A stretch of DNA of 32,107 nt from a virus. A program made the translations under genes and the position numbers. The notes below the pieces were generated by a model. The model searched no databases. It saw only the letters and a program-made list of their open reading frames with translations, and was not told the DNA's origin. Positions 6,953 through 12,846 of the stretch are shown here, in pieces. Location: positions 1 through 32,107 of IMG/VR virus record IMGVR_UViG_3300029319_000265. The stretch is one strand, 5' to 3'. Positions within the stretch are counted from its first letter, which is position 1; the number at the start of each line of letters is the position of its first letter.

Positions 6953-7056
6953 GACCATTAGATGAAATAATGAACGTATTTGATAAGTTACCTGATACGA
7001 TCAAGATGATAATAATTATCTCAGCGATTGCATTGTTTTGGGACTTTATTCTTTAA
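6949..7056 (+). CDS. Single-pass membrane mini-protein
   Basis: A 35-aa protein behind a strong GAGG site (AGGAGG ending 4 nt before ATG 6949). The first 19 residues are polar, then a hydrophobic segment IIIISAIALFW reaches nearly to the C-terminus, giving one membrane span. It is the last gene of the rightward train and overlaps the convergent leftward gene by 11 nt. Its role is unknown; small early membrane proteins often affect host envelope or exclusion. Confidence 0.55.
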   Translation: MRPLDEIMNVFDKLPDTIKMIIIISAIALFWDFIL

Positions 7057-7255
7057 TCTTTAGATTGATTAAATCTTTTGTTCCGAGCAAATTATTTATT
7101 GAATAGAATTTTAATGCCACTTGTCTGAGATCATCAGGATCAAGTGGCTCGTTATATAATTTTTTGAACATGTCATTGATACCGACATCATTCAAATCTT
7201 GTTGAATCAATCGTGTTAGATTTTTTAAATTATTTCTAAAAACTTCTTCTGTCAT
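7046..7255 (-). CDS. Small hypothetical protein, end of leftward operon
   Basis: A 69-aa helical protein of unknown function (MTEEVFRNNLKNLTRLIQQD...). It has no Shine-Dalgarno in front of its ATG, but a 25-codon ORF upstream stops in an ATGA overlap with it, so translation is probably coupled. It is the last gene of the leftward operon and converges on the rightward train with an 11-nt overlap. Confidence 0.6.
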   Translation of the reverse strand: MTEEVFRNNLKNLTRLIQQDLNDVGINDMFKKLYNEPLDPDDLRQVALKFYSINNLLGTKDLINLKIKE

Positions 7256-7329
7256 ATCTTGGTGGGGGCGACCAACCCATGCTGATCGCCAGTTATGTGA
7301 GGAACAACTATAAAAACTTCATATCTCAT
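7252..7329 (-). CDS. Possible 25-aa leader/coupling ORF
   Basis: An ATG at 7329 (minus strand) opens a 25-codon frame, MRYEVFIVVPHITGDQHGL and so on, ending at TGA 7252-7254, which overlaps the ATG of the next gene. It fills most of the only gap in this otherwise overlapping operon. Its own ribosome binding site is weak. It may be a real micro-protein or only a device for translational coupling. Confidence 0.4.
   Translation of the reverse strand: MRYEVFIVVPHITGDQHGLVAPTKI
7267..7290 (-). other. Hairpin in the leftward operon gap
   Basis: On the minus strand GGCGATC and GGTCGCC (7284-7290 and 7267-7273) can form a 7-bp stem with one G-U pair around a 10-nt loop. The sequence is far more GC-rich than its surroundings. 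It is not followed by a U-run, so it does not look like an intrinsic terminator. It could be an mRNA processing or stability element. Confidence 0.4.
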
Positions 7330-7362
7330 TTTCTAGCTATTTCTTACAGTCTTGTTCTTTTT

Positions 7363-7773
7363 TCATTCATTGTCAATCTTTTTATCAGGTGCGACATATG
7401 TATTTTCTTTGTATGAATAATATGTGTCATTGTCCCAGATATCGTATTTCTTTTCAGGTATTGATGTAATCATATTGTGATCATATCTTATTTTGCCATA
7501 ACATAGTTTCTTTGCATTACCCTCGCCTTGAAATTTATTCTTTTTAAAATTACCTATTTTGATATAAAAACCGAAGTTTTCACTAACAAAACCATTACCA
7601 TCAGAATCCGTACCGTGAAAGACCTCATGTACCAATAATGTCTTCTTAGGTATTTCTGATCCATCTTCAATCTTGCCTGTATGCAGTATTGTTGGTGGTT
7701 TTGGATAATTTGTGTGATTATCGTTGGTTGTGAATTTTATTTCTTCTTTATCATCTTTTTTATGAATACTCAT
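7363..7773 (-). CDS. Hypothetical protein, 136 aa, leftward operon
   Basis: An unrecognised 136-aa protein. The first 35 residues are polar and low-complexity, followed by a beta-rich middle (TLLVHEVFHGTDSDGNGF, FGFYIKIGNFKKNKF) and an aromatic-rich C-terminal part (KKYDIWDNDTYYSY). AGAGGTG precedes the ATG, and the start overlaps the upstream stop as ATGA. It is part of the ERF recombination operon, so a DNA-metabolism role is possible but unsupported by motif. Confidence 0.62.
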   Translation of the reverse strand: MSIHKKDDKEEIKFTTNDNHTNYPKPPTILHTGKIEDGSEIPKKTLLVHEVFHGTDSDGNGFVSENFGFYIKIGNFKKNKFQGEGNAKKLCYGKIRYDHNMITSIPEKKYDIWDNDTYYSYKENTYVAPDKKIDNE

Positions 7774-8108
7774 TTTGACACCTCTTTATTCTTGAATGTA
7801 AATAAATTATCTGCATTTTCTATTTCTTCTATAACAACGTCTTTTATATCTTCATCAATCAGCACCATCATTCCATCTTTGTTTGAATATGTCGCATCAT
7901 AAATATTAAAAGAAATGCCATCACATAAAATATTGATATCCCATGTCCATTGGTCCAATATATAGTGTGATCCGATTGAACTGCGACTGAATTCAGCATT
8001 TGATAGATTTACTTTTGTCACTTCGATATGAATGCCTTTATACTCAAAATCAACATATTTGGTATTCGGTATCGTTTGTAGTTTGGTTTTTGAATTTTGA
8101 ATAATCAT
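7770..8108 (-). CDS. Hypothetical protein, 112 aa, leftward operon
   Basis: An unrecognised 112-aa acidic protein with a beta-sandwich-like pattern of strands (YVDFEYKGIHIEVTKV, SHYILDQWTWDINILCDG, ISFNIYDATY) and an acidic helix near the end. GAGGT lies before the ATG, and ATGA overlaps occur on both sides. No family is assigned. Confidence 0.62.
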   Translation of the reverse strand: MIIQNSKTKLQTIPNTKYVDFEYKGIHIEVTKVNLSNAEFSRSSIGSHYILDQWTWDINILCDGISFNIYDATYSNKDGMMVLIDEDIKDVVIEEIENADNLFTFKNKEVSK

Positions 8109-8332
8109 TTTTTATACCTCACATATAAAGTTAATTTACACCAACCGAAATGTCCTTTTACAATCTTTTCTAATTTTTTATAGTTCTTCAAAGAATCTAA
8201 TTGTTTTTGTTCTTCATCAGTTGGTTTCTCACTTATCGCCAAAAAAATTGGCTCAACCTTACCCTCTAGCTCAGGAAAATAAGCTAGAGGTGTACAGTAT
8301 CCATTATTATTTGTCTTGTTCTTTAATAGCAT
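8105..8332 (-). CDS. Small hypothetical protein downstream of ERF
   Basis: A 75-aa protein of unknown function. It has a hydrophobic/Pro segment (CTPLAYFPELEGK), a charged helix and a C-terminal HFGWCKLTLYVRYKK. It overlaps the end of the ERF gene by 26 nt. There is no clear Shine-Dalgarno, so coupling to ERF translation is likely. Its coding sequence contains a perfect 9-bp inverted repeat (8263-8290). Confidence 0.58.
   Translation of the reverse strand: MLLKNKTNNNGYCTPLAYFPELEGKVEPIFLAISEKPTDEEQKQLDSLKNYKKLEKIVKGHFGWCKLTLYVRYKK
8263..8290. repeat. Perfect 9-bp inverted repeat inside a coding sequence
   Basis: CCTCTAGCT, a 10-nt spacer and AGCTAGAGG are perfectly complementary. The element lies within codons 15-25 of the small gene at 8105-8332. 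No U-run follows on either strand. It could form a stable mRNA hairpin shortly after the ERF stop, perhaps separating ERF from downstream expression. Confidence 0.55.
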
Positions 8333-8939
8333 CTAATGGATTCACATGTTTTTTATTTGCAGATGTGATGTCGTTCTTCTTAGATTTATCAGATTTTACC
8401 TTGATCCAATAATTTCTTTCAGCGATTTCACAAATGTCTTGCAGACTGTTGCCTTCATCATCTTTAAAGCCTTGAGTCATTTCTTTGACTGCTTTTAATC
8501 TATCTAGATATGTCATATCTTCTAGACCATCATTATCTTTGTCAGGTAATGATAAAAGATTTTGATAACATTGTCGTTTTGCATATGTCCAAGCACCTTT
8601 TCTACCCTGTGATGTAGATTTATCACATGGCATTTGAACGACCTTGATGATCTCTGTTCCTGTTTTCACAAATACACAAATCATTTTGCATATTAGAATA
8701 TCAGGATTTTCTTGTATGATTTCATCAAAATGTACATGAAATTGATGTTTTCTCATGATTGGCTCTATTTCTTCAATAATCTGTTCTAATGGCAGATATT
8801 GATTTTGATATTGTCCCTGTCCTCTTGGTTTGAGATCAAGATTTGCAATATCATTTTTTGCCTTCATTAGATAAACATGATGTTCATGTGTCAATCCATG
8901 ATTATCTTTTATATATTTTTCTACTGGTCTTTCAGACAT
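8307..8939 (-). CDS. erf: ERF-family single-strand annealing recombinase
   Basis: A 210-aa protein of the ERF superfamily (PF04404). The N-terminal half has the helix LMKAKNDIANL, a helix LEQIIEEIEPIM and central strands. The signature GRKGAWTYAKRQCYQNLLSL at residues 112-131 is followed by an acidic DKDNDG stretch, the classic ERF pattern. Such proteins anneal complementary single strands and promote phage genome circularisation and recombination. A strong GAGGAGG sits 7 nt before the ATG, inside the preceding gene. The C-terminal 50 residues are Lys-rich. I see no partner exonuclease or SSB in the window. Confidence 0.88.
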   Translation of the reverse strand: MSERPVEKYIKDNHGLTHEHHVYLMKAKNDIANLDLKPRGQGQYQNQYLPLEQIIEEIEPIMRKHQFHVHFDEIIQENPDILICKMICVFVKTGTEIIKVVQMPCDKSTSQGRKGAWTYAKRQCYQNLLSLPDKDNDGLEDMTYLDRLKAVKEMTQGFKDDEGNSLQDICEIAERNYWIKVKSDKSKKNDITSANKKHVNPLDAIKEQDK

Positions 8940-9124
8940 TTTGCAACCTCCTCAACTTTTTTGATTTCTCTTTTCAACATATCTTTTTTGAGTTTGTCTT
9001 TAAGCCCTTCGGCAGTAGAATCATCGGCACAATCAATTATGATTGTATCATCAAAGAATTTATCTATGCCTTTTTTTAGTGTTTGTTTGATATCATCTGA
9101 TACCAATGTTTTATTTTTGCTCAT
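8921..9124 (-). CDS. Small hypothetical protein, first gene of leftward operon
   Basis: A 67-aa very charged helical protein of unknown function (Lys/Asp/Glu-rich, with KLKKDMLKREIKKVEEVAK near the end). GAGGT lies 6 nt before the ATG. It overlaps the ERF start by 19 nt and carries the ERF ribosome binding site. Its mRNA begins with a long structured leader (9148-9228). Confidence 0.6.
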   Translation of the reverse strand: MSKNKTLVSDDIKQTLKKGIDKFFDDTIIIDCADDSTAEGLKDKLKKDMLKREIKKVEEVAKCLKDQ

Positions 9125-9147
9125 TGTAACCTCACATTACATTCTAA

Positions 9148-9228
9148 GGATAGATACAAGGTACGAACAGCTTGACTTCGATTACAATAATCTACTTCGC
9201 AAGACACATTCAGTATTAGTATCTATCC
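9148..9228 (-). ncRNA. Structured leader element of the leftward operon
   Basis: Outer arms GGATAGATAC (9148-9157) and GTATCTATCC (9219-9228) are perfect complements. Nested inside are TAC and GAA (9162-9167) with TTC and GTA (9209-9215), CTTG/CAAG (9171-9174, 9200-9203) and GATTA/TAATC around CAA (9180-9192). All pairs share a centre near 9186-9188, which is unlikely by chance. It lies between the predicted leftward transcription start (about 9261) and the first start codon (9124), so it would be in the 5' leader RNA. As DNA it could instead be a cruciform or origin-type element. Confidence 0.5.
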
Positions 9229-9267
9229 CACGTTATAGGGAAAACAGACTACCTGTCCCCTGTCTGT

Positions 9268-9276
9268 ATTATATCA
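9268..9276 (-). promoter_or_regulatory. Extended -10 promoter of the leftward operon
   Basis: On the minus strand the sequence reads TGATATAAT, a consensus extended -10 box (TGN then TATAAT). The -35 position has only a weak match, as is usual for extended -10 promoters. Transcription would start near 9261 and give a 137-nt leader before ATG 9124. The upstream edge of the promoter abuts the palindrome at 9299-9321. Confidence 0.55.
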
Positions 9277-9294
9277 AAATAATTATATCTTTTA

Positions 9295-9323
9295 TAGATA
9301 TATATTCCAAAAGAATATATAAT
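9295..9323 (+). promoter_or_regulatory. Promoter of the rightward regulator/replication genes
   Basis: TAGATA (4 of 6 to the -35 consensus) at 9295-9300, 17-nt spacer and a perfect TATAAT at 9318-9323. Transcription would start near 9330, giving a 22-nt leader with GGGAG before ATG 9352. The spacer and first part of the -10 box are covered by the palindrome 9299-9321. Confidence 0.58.
9299..9321. promoter_or_regulatory. Perfect operator palindrome between divergent early promoters
   Basis: TATATATTC, spacer CAAAA, GAATATATA: perfect 9-bp arms. It overlaps the rightward promoter spacer and lies just upstream of the leftward promoter. The same half-site and 5-nt spacing occur at 4722-4746 and 4752-4776. 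The gene directly downstream encodes a Cro-like protein, so an autoregulated operator is the simplest reading. Confidence 0.65.
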
Positions 9324-9351
9324 GTTTGGTACAATAGAATACGGGAGATTT

Positions 9352-9537
9352 ATGAAACTAAAAGAATATTTACGAGATAATGGTATATCTGTTGCCAAAT
9401 TCTCTAAAAAATCAGGTATCAATTCATCAACATTATCAGGATACATATACCATAAGAAAATACCAATGCCAGAGAAAATGAGGTTGATCTACAAATCTAC
9501 AGACAGATTAGTACGACCAGATGATTGGATTTTATGA
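9352..9537 (+). CDS. Cro-like helix-turn-helix regulator
   Basis: A 61-aa protein: helix LKEYLRDNG, then SVAKFSKKSG and INSSTLSGYIYHKK as the helix-turn-helix (residues about 12-38), ending RLVRPDDW like many phage Cro/XRE proteins ('...G.V.P.D'). ATG 9352 is chosen because GGGAG sits 4 nt upstream. The in-frame ATG at 9322 lies inside the -10 box. It follows a perfect palindrome that probably is its operator. There is no larger CI-like repressor in the window, so it may act alone as an early-gene regulator. Confidence 0.78.
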   Translation: MKLKEYLRDNGISVAKFSKKSGINSSTLSGYIYHKKIPMPEKMRLIYKSTDRLVRPDDWIL

Positions 9538-9866
9538 GTTTTAGGGCAATAGGTTGGGCATTAAGACAAAATTGTAAACACCCTACTAGCAAACTGGTAC
9601 TGATCTTATTGGCAAACTATTGCAATGATGAAAACGAATGTTACCCATCACAAGAACATATTGCAAAACGAGCAGGGTGTAGTTGCAGGTGTGTAATAGA
9701 TCATATTAAGAAATTAGAGGTTTTAAAGTACATAGTTAAGATTAAGATAAGAAAAGGCAAAAAATATCATAACAGGTATAAATTGATGATTCCGAAAGAT
9801 TTTGGAAATGAAAATACTTCACATAATACTAATATATTAAAAAACAAGAATTTTTTAGCTGGATAG
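9534..9866 (+). CDS. HTH replication-initiator-like protein
   Basis: A 110-aa protein with the pattern SKLVLILLANYCNDENECYPS...IAKRAGCS...VIDHIKKLE (about residues 18-68). This is the winged helix-turn-helix (HTH_36-like) found in phage replication initiators and RepA-like proteins. The C-terminal tail is basic and Asn-rich. I start it at ATG 9534, which overlaps the regulator stop as ATGA; the upstream TTG is less likely. It directly precedes a DnaB-type helicase, an O/P-like arrangement, so it probably recruits the helicase to an origin, possibly within its own gene. Confidence 0.7.
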   Translation: MSFRAIGWALRQNCKHPTSKLVLILLANYCNDENECYPSQEHIAKRAGCSCRCVIDHIKKLEVLKYIVKIKIRKGKKYHNRYKLMIPKDFGNENTSHNTNILKNKNFLAG

Positions 9867-10028
9867 ATGATTATAAAAAAAGAAGATTATCAGAAAATTG
9901 CAGATATCATCAGAAGTGATCAAATGTTGTTGAAAGACATTTTCAGAATCTTCCAAGAAAATCCTGATTTTTTTAAATGGTATACAAAAAATATGGATCA
10001 TATTGGGGGTTGGTTTGATGAAAAATGA
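9867..10028 (+). CDS. Small hypothetical protein between initiator and helicase
   Basis: A 53-aa protein (MIIKKEDYQKIADIIRSDQ...) that starts directly after the initiator stop and overlaps the helicase start by 11 nt. It is mostly helical, with aromatics near the end (FFKWY, GGWF). Function unknown. By place it could be a helicase loader-type accessory, but it is very short for that and no motif supports it. Confidence 0.5.
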   Translation: MIIKKEDYQKIADIIRSDQMLLKDIFRIFQENPDFFKWYTKNMDHIGGWFDEK

Positions 10029-10893
10029 AAAAATAACAGATGGTATATATACAGCAAATGATTTGTATGATTCGGTAATGTCATTGTATGAGGGGAAGTC
10101 TCATAAACAGTTTTCTACTGGTTTTGACACACTTGATCAATATTGGAAGATTGTAAAACCATGTTTCACTGTCATAACAGGAACACCAAACAGTGGTAAA
10201 AGTTCATTAAGTTATGATATAGCCATGAATCTTGCCAAATCAGAAGATTTTAAATTTGTTATTTTCAGTCCTGAGCATTCTCTTGCTATGAATGTGAAAC
10301 GATTGATTGAGAAATATACAAAGAAACCATTTGATAAAATGTTTAAGAACAGGATATCAGTTACTGAGCTTGGTGAGGCATTGGTCTTCATTGACCAACA
10401 TTTTTGGTTTATTGATAAAAAATCAGATAGTCCCGATATTGATTGGATTCTAGAAAAGGCATATTTCTGTACAAAAAAGTTGAAGATAGATGCATTAATC
10501 ATTGATCCGTATAACGAGATAAACCCAAATCGTACGGTTTTGCGAGAAGATGAGCATATCTCAGTTGTTATTTCTAAGATTAAAAGATTTAACAGAGAGA
10601 CCAACACAATAAGTTTCTTGGTCGCACACCCTAACAAACAAATCAGAAATCCCGATGGTAAGTTTGTTGTTGATAGCCTGTATTCTATTTCTGGCAGTTC
10701 TCATTTTAACAATAAGGCAGATATTGGTGTAATTGTTACTAGAGATTTTGAGCTTGGTCAGACAGAAGTCAGAATTGCCAAGGTCAGAGAGTTAGATTTA
10801 TATGGAAACATCGGCTCTGTTATCTTGAAATGGTCAGGCAATACAAGATCATTTCATACAGAGAGAGAATTCACCAAGATAAATGGTAAATGA
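10018..10893 (+). CDS. DnaB/Twinkle-type replicative helicase
   Basis: A 291-aa RecA-fold ATPase. Walker A is GTPNSGKS at residues 55-62, the DnaB-type strand VIFSPEH follows near residue 85, Walker B is ALIIDPYNEI, and the C-terminal half has FLVAHPNK and the SGSSHFNNKADIGVIV arginine-finger region typical of DnaB/Twinkle C-terminal domains. The protein has no N-terminal primase or DnaG-binding domain, so it must use a host primase. ATG 10018 has GGGGG upstream; a TTG at 10003 would add five residues. With the initiator upstream it forms the replication module. Confidence 0.82.
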   Translation: MKNEKITDGIYTANDLYDSVMSLYEGKSHKQFSTGFDTLDQYWKIVKPCFTVITGTPNSGKSSLSYDIAMNLAKSEDFKFVIFSPEHSLAMNVKRLIEKYTKKPFDKMFKNRISVTELGEALVFIDQHFWFIDKKSDSPDIDWILEKAYFCTKKLKIDALIIDPYNEINPNRTVLREDEHISVVISKIKRFNRETNTISFLVAHPNKQIRNPDGKFVVDSLYSISGSSHFNNKADIGVIVTRDFELGQTEVRIAKVRELDLYGNIGSVILKWSGNTRSFHTEREFTKINGK

Positions 10894-10921
10894 AATATTT
10901 TAATGATATATTCTATCTCAT

Positions 10922-11545
10922 ATGAACATAAATCTTGTAGATATATCAGAAATCAAACCCTATGAGAACAATCCAAGAATAAAAAGTAATATCACAAAGG
11001 TCGCAGAATCTATAAAAAAATTTGGTTTTCAACAACCAATTGTTGTAGACAGGCAGAATATAATAATCGTAGGTCATTCAAGATACGAGGCATCAAAACA
11101 GTTAAATTTACAAAAAATACCTGTTCTTGTGGCAGAGAATATGTCTGCAGAAGATGTAAAGGCATATAGAATAGCAGATAATCGTACAAATCAAGATTCA
11201 GAATGGGATTTTCCCAAGTTAAATAAAGAATTTGGCGATCTTCTTGATATGAATTTTGATCTCACAGAATTAGGTTTTGATGAGAAAGAGATTGAAAATA
11301 TGATCACATTTAAAGGTGATGAAACATATTTTGATTCAGACATGGCAAGAGAACATTGGACAGAAATGCCTGATTTTATACATGAAGATAACAAACCATA
11401 CAGAACAATATTTTTACATTTTGATGATGATAAACAGGTAGAAGAATTTGCACAGATGATAAATCAAATAATTACAGACAAGACCAAAACGATTTATTTC
11501 AAAGAAAGAGAACAAAGGGTTTTGAAAGATAAGGTCTATGAGTGA
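10922..11545 (+). CDS. ParB-like nuclease-fold protein
   Basis: A 207-aa protein. Residues 1-95 form a ParB/sulfiredoxin-like domain, with DISEIKPYENNPR at the start and the GHSRYEA phosphate-binding motif at 51-57. The C-terminal part (about 140-207) has MPDFIHEDNKPYRTIFLHF continuing into ITDKTKTIYF, a second domain that I recognise as recurrent in phage ParB-like proteins near DNA-modification genes. It is a stand-alone ParB with no ParA. Its stop overlaps the glycosyltransferase start by 8 nt, so the two are co-translated. A role in DNA modification or nicking is inferred from this pairing. Confidence 0.78.
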   Translation: MNINLVDISEIKPYENNPRIKSNITKVAESIKKFGFQQPIVVDRQNIIIVGHSRYEASKQLNLQKIPVLVAENMSAEDVKAYRIADNRTNQDSEWDFPKLNKEFGDLLDMNFDLTELGFDEKEIENMITFKGDETYFDSDMAREHWTEMPDFIHEDNKPYRTIFLHFDDDKQVEEFAQMINQIITDKTKTIYFKEREQRVLKDKVYE

Positions 11546-12422
11546 TCTACAACCACAATTCCCATTATATATACCAAGCAAGGGCAGATATGAAAAAAGG
11601 CTAACTGCTAATGCGCTTGATGAACAACGCGTACCTTACAAATTGGTTATTGAAGAACAAGAATACACAAAATATGCAAGATTCGTAGATAAATCAAAAC
11701 TGCTGGTGTTAGATAAAAAATATCAGCAAGATTACGACACATTAGATGATCTTGGTTTTCAATTATCTAAGGGACCAGGTGCGGCGAGAAACTTCATTTG
11801 GGATCATTCAATATCAGAAGGGTACAAATGGCACTGGGTAATGGACGACAATATCGCTAAATTCAAAAGATTCATCAAGAATTCAGAAATAGATATTAAA
11901 TCAGGATCTATGTGGCGAGCCATGGAAGATTTCTGTCTTAGATATACAAATGTCGGTATGGCAGGACCAAATTATAATTTTTTTGTTGTTGATAATGCAG
12001 GTGCAGATTATGGTCCATTCACTGTGAATACACGAATCTATAGTTGTAATCTAATCAGAAACGATATTCCATTTAGATGGCGAGGCAGATATAACGAAGA
12101 TACAATATTGTCTTTAGACATGCTGAAAAAAGGTTGGTGCACCATTCAATTTAATTGTTTTCTTCAATGCAAGGCAAAAACATTATCAATGAAAGGTGGT
12201 AATACAGATGATTTATATAAGAAAACCAACAATAGATTAGAATTTGCGAATATGTTGCAATCAGTTCACCCAGATGTAACAGAGGTAAAAATGAAGTATG
12301 GCAGATGGCATCATATGGTCAATTACAGAAGATTTAAGAAACAAAACAAGCTAATTTACAAAGAAGGATTGACATTCAGTAAAAAACCAAATAATTATGG
12401 TCTTGTATTGAAACGAAAATAG
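11538..12422 (+). CDS. TET-associated-type DNA glycosyltransferase (TAGT family)
   Basis: A 294-aa protein with the pattern of the TET-associated glycosyltransferase family (PF20691). LYIPSKGRY lies at residues 10-18, GAARNFIWDH at 81-90, WHWVMDDNI at 98-106 (nucleotide-sugar binding acidic cluster), RYNEDT at 184-189, GWCTIQFN at 199-206 and KGGNT at 219-223. In known phages TAGT enzymes add sugars to oxidised 5-methylpyrimidines made by a TET/JBP dioxygenase. Here no TET, methyltransferase or hydroxymethylase gene is visible. It overlaps the ParB-like gene and precedes the terminase, so modification just before packaging is plausible. Confidence 0.78.
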   Translation: MSDLQPQFPLYIPSKGRYEKRLTANALDEQRVPYKLVIEEQEYTKYARFVDKSKLLVLDKKYQQDYDTLDDLGFQLSKGPGAARNFIWDHSISEGYKWHWVMDDNIAKFKRFIKNSEIDIKSGSMWRAMEDFCLRYTNVGMAGPNYNFFVVDNAGADYGPFTVNTRIYSCNLIRNDIPFRWRGRYNEDTILSLDMLKKGWCTIQFNCFLQCKAKTLSMKGGNTDDLYKKTNNRLEFANMLQSVHPDVTEVKMKYGRWHHMVNYRRFKKQNKLIYKEGLTFSKKPNNYGLVLKRK

Positions 12423-12450
12423 GTTTTTATTTTTACATTATAAAAAAGGT

Positions 12451-12846
12451 ATGCCAAAAGATATAAAAATAACAGATGATAAAAAAGAGGTTGTCAAAAA
12501 AGCATCAGGTATGGGATTGCCACATGATCAAATATGTTCATTGTTAAATATTAGTAGACCAACACTGTACAAATATTATCAGGAAGAATTACGAGAGGGA
12601 AAGGCGACTGCAAATTTCAAGGTAGCTAATAATCTTTTCAAGATTGCAACAAGTCAATCAAATGGTGCAGTAACAGCAGGTATTTTTTGGTTGAAAACAC
12701 AGGCAGGTTGGAAAGAACATAATGTAATCGAGGTTACAAACAGTAAACAAGAACATGACACATTTAGAAAACTCATTACAGACATTCGAGATGCTAAGCT
12801 ATCGAAACAAGATAGCATCGAATCTACTCACAAGCTGGATTCGTAA
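12451..12846 (+). CDS. terS: Terminase small subunit
   Basis: A 131-aa protein with an N-terminal helix-turn-helix (residues 12-45; MGLPHDQICSLLNISRPTLYKY). A helical segment follows with VANNLFKIATS and GAVTAGIFWLKTQAGW (about 67-95), a pattern I recognise from terminase small subunits of alphaproteobacterial phages. It recognises the phage DNA and feeds it to TerL. It lies directly upstream of TerL and overlaps it. The C-terminal 30 residues are charged and lie in the overlap. AAAAAAGG immediately before the ATG serves as ribosome binding site. Confidence 0.78.
   Translation: MPKDIKITDDKKEVVKKASGMGLPHDQICSLLNISRPTLYKYYQEELREGKATANFKVANNLFKIATSQSNGAVTAGIFWLKTQAGWKEHNVIEVTNSKQEHDTFRKLITDIRDAKLSKQDSIESTHKLDS

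Noticed and set aside
9148-9228. tRNA gene candidate: a 7-bp acceptor-like stem GGATAGA/TCTATCC and a CAAG/CTTG arm at the D-arm position
   Set aside because: There is no 7-nt anticodon loop with U33, no consensus TTCRA T-arm next to the acceptor stem and no proper D-loop GG on either strand. The nested pairing explains the element better.
9322-9351. An upstream ATG at 9322 as start of the Cro-like gene
   Set aside because: It lies inside the -10 box. ATG 9352 has GGGAG at proper spacing.
8877-9380. A 167-codon open frame on the plus strand across the divergent control region
   Set aside because: It runs antisense to ERF and its neighbour and through promoters and the palindrome. Its composition is Phe/Ser/Ile-rich, typical of an antisense shadow frame.
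12408-12444. Promoter before the terminase (TTGAAA and TATAAA)
   Set aside because: The spacer is about 25 nt, too long for a sigma70 promoter, and the start point would fall on the ribosome binding site.
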